A stretch of DNA of 10,177 nucleotides from Deltaproteobacteria bacterium (GTDB lineage Bacteria; Desulfobacterota; Syntrophia; Syntrophales; Smithellaceae). The translations under genes were made by a program, and so were the position numbers. Under the pieces are notes generated by a model, which was given only the letters and a program-made list of their open reading frames with translations, was not told the DNA's origin and searched no databases. This document shows positions 7,732 through 10,177 of the stretch, piece after piece. The stretch covers positions 1 to 10,177 of the forward strand of contig JAGVUJ010000251.1 of the NCBI GenBank assembly GCA_019136325.1, in the 5' to 3' direction. The stretch's first letter is position 1. Each line of letters starts with the position of its first letter.

Positions 7732-7795
7732 GCTCAGTCGGGTCTTTTGGACTCGACTGTTTTTTAACGACAGCCAAGTCAAAAAGACTTGGCTG
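7732..7795. repeat. Paired-hairpin repeat, copy 1 (intergenic)
   Basis: This 64-base unit is identical, base for base, to 8022-8085. It contains two 25-base palindromes. The first (7735-7759) pairs CAGTCGGGTC with GACTCGACTG around TTTTG, with one G-T wobble. The second (7771-7795) pairs CAGCCAAGTC perfectly with GACTTGGCTG around AAAAA. They are joined by TTTTTTAACGA. The flanks outside the 64 bases differ between copies apart from a short TA(A/G) on the left. It lies 20 bases past the hrpA stop codon. Confidence 0.95.
7735..7765 (+). terminator. Probable intrinsic terminator of the ATPase operon
   Basis: A 10-bp stem (CAGTCGGGTC with GACTCGACTG, loop TTTTG) is followed at once by six T on the + strand (7760-7765), the classic form of a factor-independent terminator. 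It lies about 257 bases after the last operon gene, which is far but free of other candidates. On the - strand the adjoining hairpin (7795 to 7771) is not followed by a T run, so a terminator for hrpA is less well supported. Confidence 0.55.
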
Positions 7796-7815
7796 AACAA
7801 GGATTAAATAAATCA

Positions 7816-10177
7816 CTAATATTTTTCAATGTCTTCCATCAACTGATTCAATTTCTTCGGCGAGACGGGGTAGGGGGTTTTAAGCTCCTGAGCGAACAGA
7901 GAGACCTTGTATTCTTCTATCATCCAGAAGAATTCTTCAACCATTGTTTTCTTTTCATCCGGACAATCTATGGTAATGTTTTCTTTTAAAAGAATCATTT
8001 CTTTAAATCCGGTTCCTTTAGGCTCAGTCGGGTCTTTTGGACTCGACTGTTTTTTAACGACAGCCAAGTCAAAAAGACTTGGCTGGACACGGCCATTTAC
8101 CATCTGCTGCAGTTTTTGCGAATAAATTAAAACGTCCTGCATTTTCCTTTGCGCCGCGGAAAGATTTAAATTTCCCCGTTCGGCTCGCAGAGCAAGCGCC
8201 TTGCAGTAGCGCGGCAGTTCCTTCATCCGTTCAAAGGTATAAAGCTCGGGGAAATCGACGGGCACAAGACGGGAGATCTCTGTTTGGATGTCTTTTATAA
8301 AATTCAAAACAGGATTGTTGTTTCTATTTTTCGTCATGAGTTTGCCGATAACGGTACAGGTATCGGCACAGGCTTTCAATACCGGTTCGATCGCTATCAA
8401 TACCTGCTGGCCATAAGGCAGAATTTGGGAATTCAGACAACCGGCGTGCGCGATAAATTCCTCCTGTCTTCGCCACGGCTTGTAAAATAAATCTTTCCTG
8501 ACCCGGTTAATGATGGATTGTTCCAGTTGTTTGGGAGGGCCGATGCCGGCAGTGCTGGTCTTCATTGCGCCAGTCAAAGCGACATTCTTTTTAAGTTGTT
8601 TCATCTTGTCGGCGAAGTGAATGTCGTAGAGCGCCGCAATACCGTGCAAATGATGGAAGGCGCTTTGTTTTTCGTCGGCGAAAAGCCGCAGATCAATGGA
8701 ATCATCGCTAATCGTCAGCGCCGGATAGGCGTAACCGATCAAGCCGTGAGTTCCCCGAAGGGGAATCTGCCGGGGCAAGTCCCCGAAATCCCAGCCAGTG
8801 ATTCCCTCTTTTTCCCACTCACCTCTGATTTTATCCATGGCCGATGTACTGACCGTACCGGTCAGTTCTTTTTGCAGCAGATGAATGTCCCGGCTTTCTT
8901 TAATTTCGTTTCCTTTTTCATCAATGACGCTGTAGCGGACATTCAGATAATCCGGCAGTTTTTCCGTTGCCCAATCATCCTTAGGAACCTTTATCTTGTA
9001 TTTGTCGAGAAGCAACTGGCTGAGCGCCTGAGGCAAAGGCTTGTCCAAATTCGATTTATCTTCCACCAAAAGCTCAACAATTTTAGCGGGCGGCGGCAAT
9101 TTGAGGCGAATGGATTTAGGAAGCGACTTCAATAAGTGAACGGCCTTTTCCTTTAATAACGAAGGCAGATGGCGATCGATGTTTGCTGTCGCGGCTTTGG
9201 AAATAAAACCCAGAGGCACTTTAACGGTGACGCCGTCATCATTTTTTCCCGGTTCAAAATTATAGCGGCAGTTGAAAGCGGCATCGCCGATTTTTATCCG
9301 ATCGGGATATTGCGATATTTCTTCAGCATCCGGTTCACGGGCAATCAGGTCCTCTTCCCGGAAGCGCAGAAAGTCGTCACTGCGCCGGCGCAGTTTCTCT
9401 TCCATTGTCTGGACACGCTCGTATAATGACAGATTGTGTTCCAGAAAAGGAATCCGGCGGGCAACCTCTCCGGTAACAAGCGCTTCCCGGATGAATATCG
9501 ATTTGGCTTCTTCGGGATTGATTTTTTCATACGCAACGGGACGGCTCTCCACAATGGTCAGGCCGAAAAGGGTTACCTTCTCCAGAGCGACAACCTGCCC
9601 GCGGTTTTTCTCCCAGTGAGCGGCGGCATACGTGTAGCGGCAGTTGTCACCGCCCAGTTTTTCCAGCCACTCGCTCTTGATGTTGCCAACATTACGGGCA
9701 AAGACCCGTGAGGTCATGCTGATTTCCCCCGCTACAATCCACTGTCCGGCGCGGTTGAACAAACCGGAGCCGGGGTAAATCATCACCTCCCTGCTCTTGG
9801 CCGCGTTGTAAAAGTTTTTCTCCTTCTTCCGGGCAATGTTGGAAAGATAGCCGCTTAAAACACAGCGATGAATCCGGTCGGCAATGTCCTGATTGATTTC
9901 AATCCTGTGATGTTTTCTGCTTTTTGTTTTGCTTTTCCCGTCAATGATGTCCAGAATTTGATGGTAAATGTCGCGCCATTCGATCATCCGCTTGTAGGAG
10001 AGAAAATGATCGCGGCAAAACTTTCTTTGTTTGCTCTGCGACGTCAAGCTCTCCAGAGAACCATGATAACGATTCCAGATATTGAGATAGGTTAAAAAGT
10101 CCGACTCCGGATGTGCGAACTGCGTATGCGCTTTGGATGCCTCATTGGCTTTTTCGTAAGGACGTTCACGCGGGTCC
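7816..10177 (-). CDS. hrpA: ATP-dependent RNA helicase HrpA-type, C-terminal part (5' end outside window)
   Basis: HrpA is a large DEAH-box RNA helicase; E. coli HrpA is implicated in mRNA processing and ribosome rescue. Only about 786 C-terminal residues are visible, beginning with DPRERPYEKANEASKAH at the right edge, which matches the segment following the helicase core of E. coli HrpA (DPRERP). The motor motifs (GKT, DEAH) must lie outside the window. The TTG at 10047 is internal, since the frame is open to the edge. Visible parts are ESDFLTYLNIWN, then an OB-fold-like region (about 100-190, with LSGYLSNIARK and YPGSGLF), then the long DUF3418-type C-terminal domain ending in WMIEEYKVSLFAQELKTPYP and a stop at 7816. 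Residues about 698-718 (QPSLFDLAVV then KKQSSPKDPTE) are encoded by the second repeat copy and look like a flexible linker. It converges with the ATPase operon. Confidence 0.92.
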   Translation of the reverse strand, partial: DPRERPYEKANEASKAHTQFAHPESDFLTYLNIWNRYHGSLESLTSQSKQRKFCRDHFLSYKRMIEWRDIYHQILDIIDGKSKTKSRKHHRIEINQDIADRIHRCVLSGYLSNIARKKEKNFYNAAKSREVMIYPGSGLFNRAGQWIVAGEISMTSRVFARNVGNIKSEWLEKLGGDNCRYTYAAAHWEKNRGQVVALEKVTLFGLTIVESRPVAYEKINPEEAKSIFIREALVTGEVARRIPFLEHNLSLYERVQTMEEKLRRRSDDFLRFREEDLIAREPDAEEISQYPDRIKIGDAAFNCRYNFEPGKNDDGVTVKVPLGFISKAATANIDRHLPSLLKEKAVHLLKSLPKSIRLKLPPPAKIVELLVEDKSNLDKPLPQALSQLLLDKYKIKVPKDDWATEKLPDYLNVRYSVIDEKGNEIKESRDIHLLQKELTGTVSTSAMDKIRGEWEKEGITGWDFGDLPRQIPLRGTHGLIGYAYPALTISDDSIDLRLFADEKQSAFHHLHGIAALYDIHFADKMKQLKKNVALTGAMKTSTAGIGPPKQLEQSIINRVRKDLFYKPWRRQEEFIAHAGCLNSQILPYGQQVLIAIEPVLKACADTCTVIGKLMTKNRNNNPVLNFIKDIQTEISRLVPVDFPELYTFERMKELPRYCKALALRAERGNLNLSAAQRKMQDVLIYSQKLQQMVNGRVQPSLFDLAVVKKQSSPKDPTEPKGTGFKEMILLKENITIDCPDEKKTMVEEFFWMIEEYKVSLFAQELKTPYPVSPKKLNQLMEDIEKY
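8022..8085. repeat. Paired-hairpin repeat, copy 2 (inside hrpA coding region)
   Basis: This is the exact second copy of the 64-base unit at 7732-7795, in the same orientation, 290 bases away. Its hairpins are 8025-8049 and 8061-8085, joined by a T6 run. Read on the - strand in the hrpA frame it encodes 21 residues without a stop, giving QPSLFDLAVV and then the low-complexity KKQSSPKDPTE. It sits in a probable linker ahead of the conserved C-terminal WMIEEYKVS segment, where an in-frame insertion would be tolerated. Confidence 0.95.

Noticed and set aside
7732..8085. CRISPR array or attachment site from the direct repeats
   Set aside because: There are only two copies, each 64 bases, and the sequence between them is hrpA coding sequence, not spacers; no integrase or cas gene is nearby.
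8518..9135. Long + strand frame opposite hrpA (205 codons)
   Set aside because: It is antisense to conserved HrpA sequence and shows no recognisable domain, so it is treated as a shadow.
10045..10047. TTG as the start codon of the hrpA product
   Set aside because: The frame continues to the right edge and encodes DPRERPYEKA, conserved HrpA sequence, so the gene is simply cut by the window.

Overview
The window holds most of an operon for a bacterial rotary V/A-type ATPase (an ATP synthase or ATP-driven ion pump) on the + strand. The 3' part of an hrpA-type RNA helicase gene converges on it from the - strand. The set of genes and the protein sequences suggest an anaerobic Gram-negative bacterium, perhaps a deltaproteobacterium or syntroph in the broad sense. 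That placement is an inference from general resemblance, not a firm assignment. Both edges cut genes: the 5' end of subunit I lies left of base 1 and the 5' end of hrpA lies right of base 10177.

Layout. Bases 2-1634 encode membrane subunit I, broken by a one-base frameshift near 1453-1458. Subunit K, the proteolipid of the rotor ring, is at 1636-1971. A 212-base gap follows; it is the only large gap inside the operon and carries a compact set of inverted repeats. Then come F (2184-2489), E (2499-3104), catalytic A (3130-4893), non-catalytic B (4904-6295) and D (6295-6915), all closely packed. The last gene (6954-7478) has a very strong ribosome binding site and encodes a small protein that looks like a free-standing RsbRD_N-type (RsbR N-terminal, globin-like) sensor or regulator domain. 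Bases 7479-7815 hold no convincing gene. They end in a 64-base element made of two 25-base hairpins, and an exact second copy lies inside the hrpA coding region 290 bases further on. hrpA fills 7816-10177 on the - strand.

How the parts fit. A and B form the catalytic head, D and F the central shaft, E part of the peripheral stalk, and I and K the membrane ion-translocating part. Subunit C (the socket between shaft and ring) and the small stalk partner of E (G/H) are not in the window, so they would have to lie upstream of I or elsewhere. The most interesting points are the duplicated palindromic element that is a terminator-like hairpin pair in one place and protein-coding in the other, the structured K-F gap, the frameshift in subunit I, and the RsbRD_N-like protein attached to an ATPase operon.
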